DNA of 64,000 nt. Source: Liolophura sinensis. Lineage: Eukaryota; Mollusca; Polyplacophora; Chitonida; Chitonidae. This document shows, piece by piece, positions 50,228 to 62,000 of the stretch; the first letter of the stretch is position 1, and each line of letters starts with the position of its first letter. The stretch is taken from assembly GCF_032854445.1 (NCBI RefSeq), contig NC_088305.1, positions 12,817,717 through 12,881,716 on the forward strand, read 5' to 3'. Below the pieces are notes generated by a model. The model saw nothing but the letters and a program-made list of their open reading frames with translations. It was not told where the DNA came from and did not search any database. Made by a program: the position numbers and the translations under genes.

Positions 50228-50990
50228 TATGTGACTGTGCATGATCAGTGAGGCTCGAGAGTGGGTTTCCACCCACCATAATGCTGGCCACCCATGTACA
50301 TGTCTATGTGACTTCACATGGTCATTGAGGGTGGAGAGTGGGTTTCCACCCACCATAATGCTGGCCACCCATGTACATGTACATGTGGCTTCACATGGTC
50401 ATTGGGGCTGGAGAGTGGGTTTCCACCCATCATAATGCTGGCCACCCATGTACATGTGTATGTGACTTCACATGGTCATTGAGGGTGGAGAGTGGGTTTC
50501 CACCCACCATAATGCTGGCCACCCATGTACATGTCTATGTGACTTCACATGGTCATTGAGGGTGGAGAGTGGGTTTCCACCCACCATAATGCTGGCCACC
50601 CATGTACATGTGTATGTGACTTCGCATGGTCATTGGGGCTGGAGAGTGGGTTTCCACCCATCATAATGCTGGCCACCCATGTACATGTATATGTGACTTC
50701 ACATGGTCATTGAGGCTGGAGAGAGGTTTCCACCCACCATAATGCTGGCCACCCATGTACATGTATATGTGACTTCGCATGGTCATTGAGGCTGGAGAGT
50801 GGGTTCCCACCCACCATAATGCTGGCCACCCATGTACATGTATATGTGACTTCACATTGTCATTGAGGGTGGAGAGTGGGTTTCCACCCACCATAATGCT
50901 GGCCACCCATGTACATGTATGTGTGACTTTGCATGATCATTGAGGGTGGAGAGTGGGTTTTGACCCACCATAATGCTGGCCACCCATGTA
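50228..50990 (+). repeat. 77-bp minisatellite built from SINE core sequence
   Basis: About ten units start with gtgggtttccacccaccata, then atgctggccacccatgtaca, then a cttcacatggtcattgaggg segment. gggtttcc recurs at 50263, 50340, 50417 and so on, a period of 77. The first part of each unit is type A SINE core. The last unit runs straight into a SINE tail at 50991-51040. Confidence 0.95.
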
Positions 50991-51040
50991 TAAGTGAAAT
51001 ATTCTTGAGTATAGAGAAAAACATCAATCCAAAAAAAAAA
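50991..51040 (+). mobile_element. SINE type A tail ending the 77-bp array
   Basis: tataagtgaaatattcttga, then gtatagagaaaaacatcaat and a poly-A run continue the last repeat unit in correct SINE order. Confidence 0.88.
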
Positions 51041-53338
51041 CATGGGCCTGGGAGTCAAATCCAGCTGTTGGTGTACAGTACATGTACTGTACATGTACTT
51101 AAACTTAGTGAAGCTGGTTTGTTTCTCCACCCCTAGTGGTCTATCTGTGAGATGCTAGTACAAACTACAGTCTACAAGAGAATCACATTGTACTTGGGCC
51201 CTTCACTACACAGTTAAATTGTAATTTACAGTTAAAAAAAAAAAATAAACACCTTCCACCAGTGTACATGTACATGTGAACTGGGGAATTTGCATATTTG
51301 TTGAACTAAGGCAAAGATATTGTATGGGCACATTTTTCGTATTTGAGTACATACCAATGTTGTACCAATGGTTACAGTTTTTAGGATCACATGGCCCTGT
51401 TGTTTTGGTGTACTTGTATACATGTGTGAAGTCTGCCAGGCAAACTATTTCACTGACCTCTGACCTCTGGGGTTAAGCTGACCTTAAATGTTTTTCTGTT
51501 GTTGATGTAATGATATGTACCAAAACAAAATGGCAGCTTGTCTGGATTTTTAACTGACAGGTGATAAATATAGCTGGTAACAGGCCAAACTGGCTTAGCA
51601 GTATCCTGGCACATTCCAGCAGAGGTCAGTGCAAAGAGACAATCTTTGTTATTGGATAGAAACAACAGGGACTGGAGACAAAATTCTGTCTTTACAAACA
51701 CTACACACAATGTAGATACCTACAGTATAGGAACAGCTGCTGATTAGACAATACAGTAGAATTCAGCTATTAATTAAGCCAGGGTTTCATGTGTGCATTA
51801 GAGATGTAGTTTGTCATGAGCATTTATGCAATGTGCAATAGGAATTAGCATCTTGAGGTCAAAGTTTCCAGCTTAGTGATGGAGACAGAGAGGGATATTA
51901 GGGACAGATTTCTGCGTTAAGAAGCATTTAAGAGATAGGAATAGTAACACAACCAGAAATTACGCAGTGGACCTTGTAGACAGATTTCTGGTGAGTATTG
52001 ATGGTCTCTTGTCCTTGAGGAAATAGACTTATCTATAACAGGTCAGGAAAGTTCACTATGTCCTGGCAAAGAGAGATCAAGATTTTTGGACTTTGAAATG
52101 AACCAGCAATTTTTGCTCATCCACAGTCTGACTTCTGGCCGTTATTACATGTGCGTGTATTCTGGCCTAACGTCTATACATGTATGTGTGCAAAATTTCT
52201 ATCTCCAATAGTTGTTTATATTCAGGGTATTGCCTGGCATTGGAGACAATGTAATACTTTCAATACTAATGCTTATAAATGTCTGTGTACATGTATGTAT
52301 GTTATAGTCAAAGAATTAAACTGGGTCTAGGTACAAGGTACATGTATAAGATGTTATTGCAGAGAAAAAAAAGGCTTTGGATTTGCATTCTCATTGAAAT
52401 GTACCACACTGTACAGATGCTAATTTGCAATGTAAGATTTCATGTCATTTTACACTAAGGTCCAGCTTGAAGTTAATGACCCATGTTAAATGTTAAGACA
52501 TCAAAAATTTGAACAAGCGACAAAACAACAAACTGACAAACTTTAAACTGTGAGAGTTACTTTGTCAAATTGTAAAACGTTACATATGAAACAAATAATT
52601 GTTGGTGTGCATATGTATACTTGTGAAAATGGCAGAAATTTACTGAAACATGATTTTACCATTTCCTAGGGAAAACTTTCCCAAGAAAGTATAGACAGTC
52701 AGGTCAACAGGTGTGTGGAGATGTTATTTTTAAGATATAACTACATGTAGGTAGTAGAGTTGAATAAAGTTCTGTTGGTTATGTTTTTATGTTAGGAGTA
52801 TTAAGCTTAATTAACCTAATTAAATTATTTAATGCAGTAACCTTTTTTGCAGTATAAGCCATTTACACACATTTGATCCGTATCAGACTCTACAGAGCTA
52901 ATAACGTTGTTTGTGTGGCTTCTCATAAAGTATTCATACGGCCTGCTGTATTTTGTCTGTGCTGTAAATTTTCTTCCCTGGACGAGCTGTGCCGTTCATT
53001 AGTACATATAGGTAATCTTACATGTAGTGTCCCTAGTGACAGAAATATTGATTTACAGGTAAAGTATAAAGTTACCTGTACTTGTTCTTTCTTACCCGAT
53101 TGTATTACGCATGTAGGTTCTTGTGGATGATATACAAGTACATTTGTACCTGTGCGTTTGTGTACCTGGCCTTTATACAGGTGTGTTCAGCATTTACCTG
53201 TGGAAAATGATAGTAGTTAAGATTCCAGGGATGTCTGTCCTGGTCCATTAGAATTTTGCATACTTTCCTGAGGTATATAGTTGTTTACATCTACAAGTCT
53301 GTGCATTATACATGTAGAGTGGTTCAGCAGAATTTTGA

Positions 53339-53653
53339 GTGAGCGAGTGAGTGAGTGAGTGAGTGATTGGGGTTTAACGTCTTGCTCAACAATTTTTAAG
53401 TCATATGACGATAAAGGAATTCTTACGGTGTACATAATGTACCTCCTTGTCGCAGGACGCATTTCCACCACTCTTTTATGTAGTGCTGCTTTACTGAGAC
53501 GAATTACTGAAGGCAAGTAAGCCGCTCCGCCCGAGCCATTATACTGATACGGGTCGACCAGTCGTTGCACTGTCCCCTCCATGCTGAACACCAAGCGAGG
53601 AAGCCACGAGGATTGCGAGGATTGATCCTGGATCTACCGCTCCCGAAGTAGAC
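53339..53653 (-). mobile_element. SINE type B, nearly full length, with perfect duplication
   Basis: (GAGT)n tail, core ggggtttaacgtcttgctca and the body (attatactgatacgggtcga) are clear; the 5' end of the tRNA head is missing. The 14-bp cagcagaattttga flanks it at 53325-53338 and 53654-53667. Confidence 0.94.
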
Positions 53654-53805
53654 CAGCAGAATTTTGATTGTCACCGTCCATTTAAAAATTATTTTATGCA
53701 ATCACAAGCCAGCAAAAGCAGTAAATTTTGGTGATTCTCTGTTCTGTAAGAAGTTGCATGGAGTGGTGTTGAGTCTCTAATAGACATTTAATCTGTTAAC
53801 TTCAG

Positions 53806-53953
53806 TCTGCATGTGTTTGCCAGCAACCCAGGGATGATGGTGGGTTTCCCCTGGGTTCTGCCCGGTTTCGTTCCACCATAATGCCTGCCAGCCATCATTG
53901 TATAAGTGGAATGTTCCTGAGTATGACATAAATGACCAATCAAATAAATAAAC
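53806..53953 (+). mobile_element. SINE type A, truncated, next to PARD3 coding exon 2
   Basis: tttgccagcaacccagggat, tcgttccaccataatgcctg and gagtatgacataaatgacca with an (AAAT)n end; it stops 57 bp before the exon and so lies close to the branch-point region. Confidence 0.85.
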
Positions 53954-54010
53954 ACGTGTGACAGACTTTTTGCCAACTATGAATGATATGTTGTGATGTT
54001 CTGTCTTCAG

Positions 54011-54115
54011 CCTACGGAGTACTGGGTAACTGTACACAATGTGAAGACGAGTGAGGATGGGGGTATCCTGGACCCTGACGACCAGGTGTGTGCCGTGGCA
54101 GATGATCGAGAACAG
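54011..54115 (+). CDS. PARD3: PAR-3, coding exon 2 (second half of the oligomerisation domain)
   Basis: Bounded by ctgtcttcag and CAG|gttaga, phase 0 at both ends, 35 residues (41-75). It contains EYWVTVHNV, DGGILDPDD and VCAVADDREQ, matching the vertebrate PAR-3 pattern YWIQVHRL...DGGILDLDD...CDVADDKD. The acidic Asp of the ADD motif (residue 71 here) corresponds to Asp70 of mammalian PAR-3, which makes the charged head-to-tail contact in NTD filaments. The intron before it is 28,024 bp. A SINE remnant ends only 57 bp upstream of the exon. Confidence 0.95.
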
Positions 54116-57100
54116 GTTAGACAATCAAACATTTCCTCTTTAGTTTGACAGGTGACACTGCAGTGTTTCACCTGATGCAGAGGTTAGTTTGAGCTTAAAC
54201 TCTTTTATCGCTAAAGGTAAAAAATATCCAACTGTATCAAGTGCTCTGTCTAAAATGTTACGCAATGCAGTTTGATCACATTGACAACAGAATAACATGA
54301 GCATCTGTCATAAAAAAAAAATCGTGAAAAGTTATTCAGAGTGGACCAGCGATGACAAAAAGTAGAGGAGCTGTAAGATAACCTAAAAAGTTCCTTTATT
54401 TACGAAGACTTGCCATTTATGCCGCAGGAAAACAGCGAGACATGTGATCGATGAACTAATGTCAGCAAAGGTTGCCTAACATTTTTGACCTTTCACAAGA
54501 TGCATTAGGACTGTTTTTACCTTTAGGGATAAAAGAGTTCGAACTTGAAACTCCCCTATTGTCAAAATTCCCCCAGGTTCCTTCAATGTTTTAAGGCTTT
54601 GGCGGCAAGAAGTTGTGGACAGGGCTGAAATGGTCATTTTGATGCACTTACATGCAGTTCTTTGTTGATCACTAGCCGTCGGTCAATATCACATGTAAAT
54701 ATTTAAACTCGCTCAGAGAAATTTTATCTCCCATTTACAGTCAAAAGCCAGTGATTTGTTCTTGGCAATAATCATCAGAATAATTTACACGGGGGAAAAG
54801 TTTTCATGTTTTTTCCATTGGACACCAGCACATATGTGTTTATCGTGTATGTTACTTTCAAGTTTGATAAACATGGAATAAAACATTTGCTGAGACTGTG
54901 TATCAACTATTATTTGCCAAGTACAGTATATGCATGAATGCACATCTATACCATGCATACCAGTTCCTATGACCTTATTCAAAAGGGGCCACTGTCACAA
55001 AGATGTCATGGATGTTTGATATTGCACATGTAGGACAATGTTAGACAATGTTACATTAAAAGACCATATTCTGGTTGTGTTTAGCCCATGTGTTAAACAT
55101 GTGTGTAAATCAGCTCATTGGCTGTCATCCGAGGTCAAGAAGGTCACTCAGAGATCAAATTCCTTTTCCCTCATGCCAGTGTGGTTTTTAGAAAACATTT
55201 AGACTTTCAACAATTTGACCATTTCCCCCTTTTTCATAGGAAAATTTTCATTCTGCTTGAACTATGACAAATGGAAATGTGGAATTTCAAAAAAATTTAA
55301 GAATTCACTTTTACCAGATAACACCAACAGAGTTGCATCAGTGCATTAATCATTGATACAGCTGTAGATCATATGTAAATGAATTTTCTTTTAGGATTTC
55401 AGTTTTTAATGTACATGTGTACATGTAAAATTCCGCCTTAGTGTGAAAGACAATTTATATTACTAGTACATAAATTGTTGTAGCATATTGACCACTTACT
55501 TTGCATCTCTGCAAAGTCATTAACTAGTACAAAAATTGTGGTCATGCAGTATTGTCTATTCCTTAACATACATTTAAGGAATTTGAGTTTATTTATTCGA
55601 TTGGTGTTTTACGCCAATCCCACGACCATCCACAGGTTGCTGCCAGACCTCTCCATATACGACCGGAGATAAAGAATTTGAAAAAGTGTATACAGAGCAT
55701 ATGCAGTAAATGTACATGTACATATAAGAAACTACATGTTTACAAGCAAATAAATGTCATAAAGTATTCCTTTTGGTGCTGGAACATTATTTTAACAGGA
55801 TTTCGTCCTACAGGTACATCTACTTTCCAAATTAACATTAAATAAAACATTCTGAGAGCAACAGAGCACTAAGAATCAGCCATAAAGTACAGTACATATT
55901 TATAACTTAAAGTCATCTTAGTACGGTATGCCGTTCTGTGATACAGAGTAAAAACCTGTAAGAATTTCAGTATTACGGATGTACATGTACAAGGAGAGTT
56001 AGCCCACACCCTGTTGTAAAGGTGTACTTCTGAATCATTCTCCTGGCTAAGGGCATGTCTACAGGACCCGGGGGTTAGGACGTGGGATAAACTGAACAGG
56101 AGACATATCCTGAACCAAATCTGATAGAGGTGTTAGAGCTCAGGTAGAGCTCACCTCAGGTGCACATTCTTCTTTGAAGTCTACATGTACGTTACCTGGT
56201 TAATGCCTTTACCTCTCTGTCCCTGGCAGCTCTGTCTACTGTAGGGTCGTGTTTGATATAGACAGTCCACTCTGATATGATGAACTTTTTCACCTTTCTC
56301 ACCTGACAGTGATTTCACGAATGAATTCACACCTGACCATATTGATTTCACACCCTGTACCTTCATAGATGTTTATTTTCTCACAACTCTCCAATTACAT
56401 GTGTTTGTGAAGATCCATACGGAAAAGATGTATTTCACACTGAGATGTAAATTCATTCTTAGAGGTGCCATTTTCTGTATTTATTATTTGGTGCATTTCA
56501 CACTGCATACATGTAGCACATATAAATGGGCATTTTCATGTCTACAATGCATCCAGCATGCATTCTTAACAGCCATGTAAGTTTACATCTATGTATTTAT
56601 GTATTTACACTGACGTTACCCTTTTTGGTTGAGACATCCAAGGAGCTTTATACTGGAGAATTTTAAACATGAAAATTTTGGCTTCTTTGGGCAATTGATT
56701 GATTTCAGCACCTAATTGATTGATTGATTGATTTATAAGAATGTTACAGTTAACACTTACTGTAAAAGTACATGTGCAGTGTAGATAGATATAAATACTG
56801 TCCCAGTTCTTCAAACATTTCAACCACCATGAGGTCCACTATTATGAAATATTCTGAGAGAACTACGGGGTGTAGAGAAATAATCTGCACAGTTTTATGA
56901 AGTTTCCACAAACCCAAAATTTTTGGCGTAATTTTTGTAGTATTTATATGCATAAATTCCACGGGGAAAAGTGCTTTAGAGGTCAAAAAGGTTGAAGATT
57001 TACAGTACTATGTTATTTGTTTGCCGTACTTTATATCTACCCCTGCTACTGTGACAGACACAGTAAAACCGTGCACTCGGCATGACTCAGATAGTGTTGA

Positions 57101-57156
57101 AATCAAACGTTTCTGAAATTAAAGTTTTGAATTTCTGCCACTCTTTGTTTTTTAAG
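54116..57156 (+). other. PARD3: PARD3 intron 2
   Basis: A 3041-bp intron. Apart from an internally deleted SINE at 55578-55675 I see only unique AT-rich sequence. Confidence 0.85.
55578..55675 (-). mobile_element. SINE type A with large internal deletion
   Basis: gattggtgttttacgcc jumps directly to cccacgaccatccacaggtt, losing about 80 bp of core; it ends at cgaccggagat. Confidence 0.8.
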
Positions 57157-57331
57157 ATAATCGCATACTTTGAGGAGCAGAGTGGTCCACCAGTTCCCCA
57201 CAACGGAGGTGATGGTGCCAGTGCCAGTTCGGTTGGTACGTCCAGCCCTGATATCTTCACCGGAGGGGAGATAACTGTGATCCACTCTGATGTAAATGAT
57301 GTCGTTGTCACACCGGGAGACCTGTCCACAG
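57157..57331 (+). CDS. PARD3: PAR-3, coding exon 3 (end of NTD and acidic linker)
   Basis: The acceptor is ttttttaag and the donor ACAG|gtaaaa. The exon is 175 nt, phase 0 in and phase 1 out, covering residues 76-133 plus the first base of Gly134. IIAYFEEQ closes the NTD. HNGGDGASASSVGTSSPDIF is the conserved GGDG(T/A)SASS-GT-SP(D/E)IF block just after it in animal PAR-3. The rest (GGEITVIHSDVNDVVVTPGD) is linker with a remnant of the vertebrate EIEVTPS-like segment. Frame and phase fit coding exon 4 exactly. Confidence 0.95.
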
Positions 57332-57627
57332 GTAAAATGCACTTTGTTTTTGTAAACATTCATGTAACACGTATAATAATCTCACAGATAGCATCAAGTG
57401 TTGTTCAGGTGGCGCATTATCTCTACTTAAGCCATCTGTACGTCCACATGTAAAACAGTTCATCAGTCACTTGCTAAAGGTCTGGGGCCACATTCATATT
57501 TCTCACAAGTTTTTTCGCAAAAGTCATTGTCTAGTGTCTGGTGCCATGAGGCGATATCATTTACAAGGAAAGTTGTCAATAATTGATTATGAGGTTTTGT
57601 GAAAGAGGGCCTCGTACTTCACACCTG

Positions 57628-57734
57628 GCACTCTGGTTTCCTCCACCAATGAAAATGGACGTCAGCATAAAATTGAAACATTCAAGTATGGCATTAAAAT
57701 AACAATCAAGTATATAAATAAATAAATAAATAAA
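57628..57734 (+). mobile_element. Very degraded SINE type A
   Basis: ggtttcctccaccaatgaaa, cattcaagtatggcattaaa and (AAAT)n are in the right order but heavily substituted. Confidence 0.55.
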
Positions 57735-59204
57735 GCTCTCCTCAAGCTTATGTAGTTTATATGCTGCGTATGAACCAACCCTAGCGGTTTCTGCAGTGGT
57801 GAAAGCGGAAAATTTCTCTTTGATGATTGGCTGATATTCGCAGAGATAACTGCATGGAATTATCAATTGTACTATCCCTATCATAACAGCTGGTACATGA
57901 AATGCAGTAGCCTTATGTTTATGTCAGATCAGATCAGTGAGGGTCAGTACAATTGCTGGATAACCCTGAAGAGTAAACGAGTCATTGTTAGTGGAGTAGC
58001 CCCACATGTTGTTGTAGTTTACTAGCCATCTTATACTGACTGTAAAGCTTGCACTTTTATGACTTTTTAAGTTTTCTTCAAAGATTTGCTGGTTGTACAT
58101 GGACATTAATTTATTTGCTCGCGTACAGGTGTAATTATGTATGTATACTATGTTGTAGCAGTAGAGCAAAAAAAAAAAAGTAGGGCACAATAATTACATG
58201 GTCTATGGTAAAAAAAAAGTAAAAGGTCAAGGTCATGGATATACAGGTTGGAAAGCTGCAAATAAGCTGATATCTTTTGCCTTCAGATTGCATTGCAAAT
58301 GTGTATCTTTTATCTCACATCTGTAGAGTTATAAATTCATGATAGATTTTTTTAAAATGGCATGTACGGAAAGAAAACCGGTATGAATCCCTACATGTAT
58401 TTTAAATGTGAACAAACAAAAGTAGATGAGACAGCAGTTGTCATTGTCTGACACCTTTGTCTGACCACGAAGTGCGTGTTTGTACCATTGTTTATTGAAG
58501 GCTTTGCTCAGTGATTAATGATCTCACATTCCCCGCTGTAATTTGTGTGTTGTTTAAACGTAGAAGTCATGAGATTTTGACCTTAAGAACACATAGTATG
58601 TCCGCATTTTTGTTCATCTTGCAATAAAGTACACAAAAGTGTTTCATTTTTTTTTTTCATTTGTGTTTCATTTGGTTTCTCACTTGATGGCATTTCATTC
58701 TTTAACCTCATTGTTTACATCATGATATTTGTGCAGTATGTTATACTGGTATTTCCTACAGAATTGCCTTCTTCAGGACAAAAAGTCTACATGACATGAG
58801 GATGATATAGGCTAACCCAATATACTGGTCATCACCTCTTTTTTTTTTTAAAGTAATTCTTCTAATCTTTAGGACATCCAGTCTTCCTGTATTACCCAAT
58901 ACACATGTACATGCACCAGGAATACACGGTTTTTCTTTTCCTATCTGGTTAGTTCATCCAATAAACAACATATACGTATCTTTACTATTCTGAAAACACT
59001 GAGAGAGAAATGTAAGTTTTTGCTTTCAGGTCTACTTATATGTGTCCTAAAAATTCAAACAATTATGGTAGTTGAATTAACATGCTGATGACAGTACAAC
59101 TGCAGAACTTACACAATAATGTTTTTATTAATGGCCTAATGTTAATTAATGGCATTGTTAATGATGTACATGTATGTGTACATATAAATGTACACATGTA
59201 CAGT

Positions 59205-59347
59205 GATATTTATTTATTTATTGGATTGGTGTTTTACGCCGTACCCAAGAATATTTCACTTATACGACGGCAGTCAGCATTATGGTGGGAGGAAATCTGG
59301 CAGAGCTCGGGGGAAACCCATGACTATCCGCAGGTTGCTGGCAGACC
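59205..59347 (-). mobile_element. SINE type A, 5'-truncated with short duplication
   Basis: (ATTT)n tail, ggattggtgttttacgccgt and core down to ggcagacc. tgtacagt at 59197-59204 and 59348-59355 may be the duplication. Confidence 0.88.
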
Positions 59348-59730
59348 TGTACAGTAATAAAGTAAATACATGTACATGTAGTACATACACAAGTGTACAA
59401 AGCTGCACGAAAAATTCTCGACTGCAGAGTTAAGGCAGTCAGTCAGTCAGTCAGTTAACCAATATAATCTTTTAATATAAAATATATATATTTTACATGC
59501 CTGCTTGACAATTACAGAAAACGTTGTAGTTTAATATGTGCCTAAAGTTAAAGTTATTATACATAGAGAACTCAGATGCAAATGGTTGTTGGTCACCCAG
59601 TCCAGTATAGACTGGCAATTCTTGTGTATATTCAGATATCAAAATCCTTTTGAAAGTTCTGGCAGTAATGTAAACATGTACGTGTATATAGATTTACAGT
59701 TACCATATGAAAGAATATATACATGTAAAA

Positions 59731-59994
59731 TAGATTTATTTATTTATTTGCTCGTTTACGCCGTACTCAAGAATATTTCACTTATATGATGGCGGCCAGC
59801 ATTATAGTGGGTGGAAACTGGGCAAAGCCCGGGGGAACCCACGAGCATCTGCAGGTTGCTGGCAGACCTTCCCATGTACTGACGGAGAGGAAGCCAGCAT
59901 GAGCTGGACTTGAACTCAGAGCGACTGCATTGGTGAGAGACTCCTGGGTCATTACGTTGCGCTAGTGTGCTAACCAACTGAGCCATGGAGGCCT
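59731..59994 (-). mobile_element. SINE type A, full length
   Basis: Tail, core, box B (gttcaagtcc), box A and the terminal ggcctccatggctcagttgg (minus strand). tgtaaaa flanks both sides (59724-59730, 59995-60001), extendable to 10 bp with one mismatch. Confidence 0.92.
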
Positions 59995-60109
59995 TGTAAA
60001 ACAGAATTCAACTATGTGAATTTTGGGGGATTTATTGAAAACATTCCTCTCTGCATATTGTCCAATCATTTACCTGCATGACCATTTTTTTTGTCGTGTC
60101 TATTACCAG

Positions 60110-60279
60110 GGTCAGCGTTGACTGTCCGCCGTGGGAGCGAGCCCGCCCTCAACAATATCGGTCAAGACGAACCTCTCCCAGATTACTCGGACACGGCTAC
60201 ATTCCCCAGGAAGGCCAAGAGGTGGTCAGCCATCGTGACTCCGTCCTCTGGGGTTCAGTTCACATCCACTCCTAAGCGG
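60110..60279 (+). CDS. PARD3: PAR-3, coding exon 4 (linker with 14-3-3/PAR-1-type serine)
   Basis: Starts after tctattaccag and ends at CGG|gttagt; phase 1 in, phase 0 out; residues 134-190. It carries ALTVRRGSEPAL, equivalent to the vertebrate LHVRRSSDPAL. The serine (Ser143 here) has Arg at -3 and Pro at +2, the mode-1 14-3-3 pattern. It corresponds to human Ser144 and Bazooka Ser151, the PAR-1/MARK site that keeps PAR-3 off the lateral membrane. KAKRWSAIVTPSSG further on matches the vertebrate NPTRWSTTAGF region. The linker is otherwise low complexity and probably disordered. Confidence 0.94.
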
Positions 60280-60680
60280 GTTAGTCTGTCTGACAATATG
60301 CACATTCATCTTTGTAGACATTCACATATTACAAGTTACATATATGTGTTGCTTCTCAGAGGGATAGTCGTGTGAGTCTATATTTTAACAAGGCACAGCA
60401 CTTAACATTTTCTGTCTACAGTCAAACATGTCGTTTGGACTTTTTTTGCAATGCAATTTATGCATACAATTATTACGAAAATAATAAAGACACTAAAATG
60501 ATGTTGTTTTGTCACTAATGGTGTGGGTTTCATAATACTGTGCAAGTCATGTCCTTACATCCCATAATCCTCGCATAAAATGTTGCAAAATATTTATTGC
60601 AGAAGCAGTTGAAAAGGTTGAAGAATTATTGTCAATAACAATTACAATGTCCATCTCATTATAACATCTTTCTCTATCAG

Positions 60681-60863
60681 GAAAACGAGTCTTCTGCTGA
60701 CAATAGCACTCGCAAAATTCCTCTTCGAGTCAGAGGAAATGGCGAAGAGAAAAACTTATTTAACCGATTTGCTCGGGATTCCTGGAGGCAGTCGCTTAGC
60801 AACCAACCAAATATGTTCAAATGGTTAGAGGCTCAGGGCAGGCAGGAGGACAAATTTAATCAG
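60681..60863 (+). CDS. PARD3: PAR-3, coding exon 5 (linker before PDZ1); gene continues past the window
   Basis: Bounded by tctctatcag and CAG|gtaggt, 183 nt, phase 0, residues 191-251. The end, NLFNRFARDSWRQSLSNQPN followed by MFKWLEAQ, parallels the vertebrate [20 protein letters not shown] followed by MVGKWLEKQ that precedes PDZ1. Only a 401-bp intron separates it from coding exon 4. No further PAR-3 exon (PDZ1 would come next) is recognisable in 60864-64000, so the three PDZ domains, the aPKC-binding region and the C terminus must lie to the right. Confidence 0.93.
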
Positions 60864-61749
60864 GTAGGTTGACCTTTGATGCCTACAGGAAATTAGATTC
60901 ACCTGACTTGTATGGCACTGGAATGCAAGGTGTTTCAAAACAGAGATGCCGTCTGAATATTCTCTGCAGGCCCCACCAACACAAAGTAGTATTAGATTTC
61001 AGTCACACTTAGTCTTAACTTGTGGAATAATTCCTAAACTTAGTTTTTAACTTAATTGCTAATTTTTCAATTTGTCAGGAAAGCCTTGGCCAACTCTAAA
61101 AGTATTAAAATAAAAAATTCCTGTAGTAAATAACAACTTCACAGCAGGGAATTGTTTTGAAGTTAACACGAAGTTTGATGTGAAAAGTCTAAGTTAGCTT
61201 GATTATCCTGGAGTCAGATCTGATACCCAGCCCTGTTGAGTAGTTGCTTCCTGGACCAGAGACAACACCTATTCCTTGCCCATCTGGCTTTTGTCCAATG
61301 AAATTTCTGCGTATTTTGGGGGCATTAGGTCAGATATTTTAACTCCTCACATTTGAAGTGATGATTCGGAGTGGTGTAAGAAGGGTTGACCTCTCCAGTC
61401 CAAGTGAGATTTAGATGCTTCAGATCTAGAAAAGTACAAATCAGATTTAACCACTTCTAAATCTGACTTAAACTTAAACCTGGGTTAAACTACACAAGGT
61501 ACGCAAACATGTAGATGTTGTACGGTGAAGTAATTTTAGAGAGATTTTAAAATTTGCACAAGCTTAGATTGCCTAATGACCCAAGACTCTCCTCCCCTTT
61601 TGTTTTTATATTTTTTTCATGATAAAGGCAAGTTTGGACGAAATTTGGAAAGCCTGAACCTCGATTAATTATTTGATTATGACCAAACTGGCAAAATTTC
61701 TAAAGTTTGGAATGTTCAAGTATATTACTGACTAACATGTAACAGAAGT

Positions 61750-62000
61750 GGTTAGTATGCTGGCACAGCACAGTGACCCATGAGCCGCTCACTGGTGAGA
61801 TCACTGTGAGTTCAAGTTTGGCTCATGTTGGCTTCCTCTCAGGTTGTGCGCACAAGTCTCTGCCAGCAACCTGCAGATGGTCATAGATTTCTCCCTGGGC
61901 TGTGTCCGGTTTCATCCCACCATAACACTGGCCACAATCGTACAAGTGAAATAATCTTGAGCATGGCGTGAAACTTCAGTCAGATAAATAAATAAATAAA
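61750..62000 (+). mobile_element. SINE type A, nearly full length, old
   Basis: gttagtatgctggcacagca head remnant, box B (gttcaagttt, altered), core ttcatcccaccataacactg, tail (AAAT)n; many substitutions. Confidence 0.85.

Larger units (their letters stand above)
57332..60109 (+). other. PARD3: PARD3 intron 3
   Basis: A 2778-bp intron with a very degraded SINE (57628-57734) and two minus-strand SINEs (59205-59347, 59731-59994). A (CAGT)n tract lies at 59438-59456. Nothing else is recognised. Confidence 0.85.
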
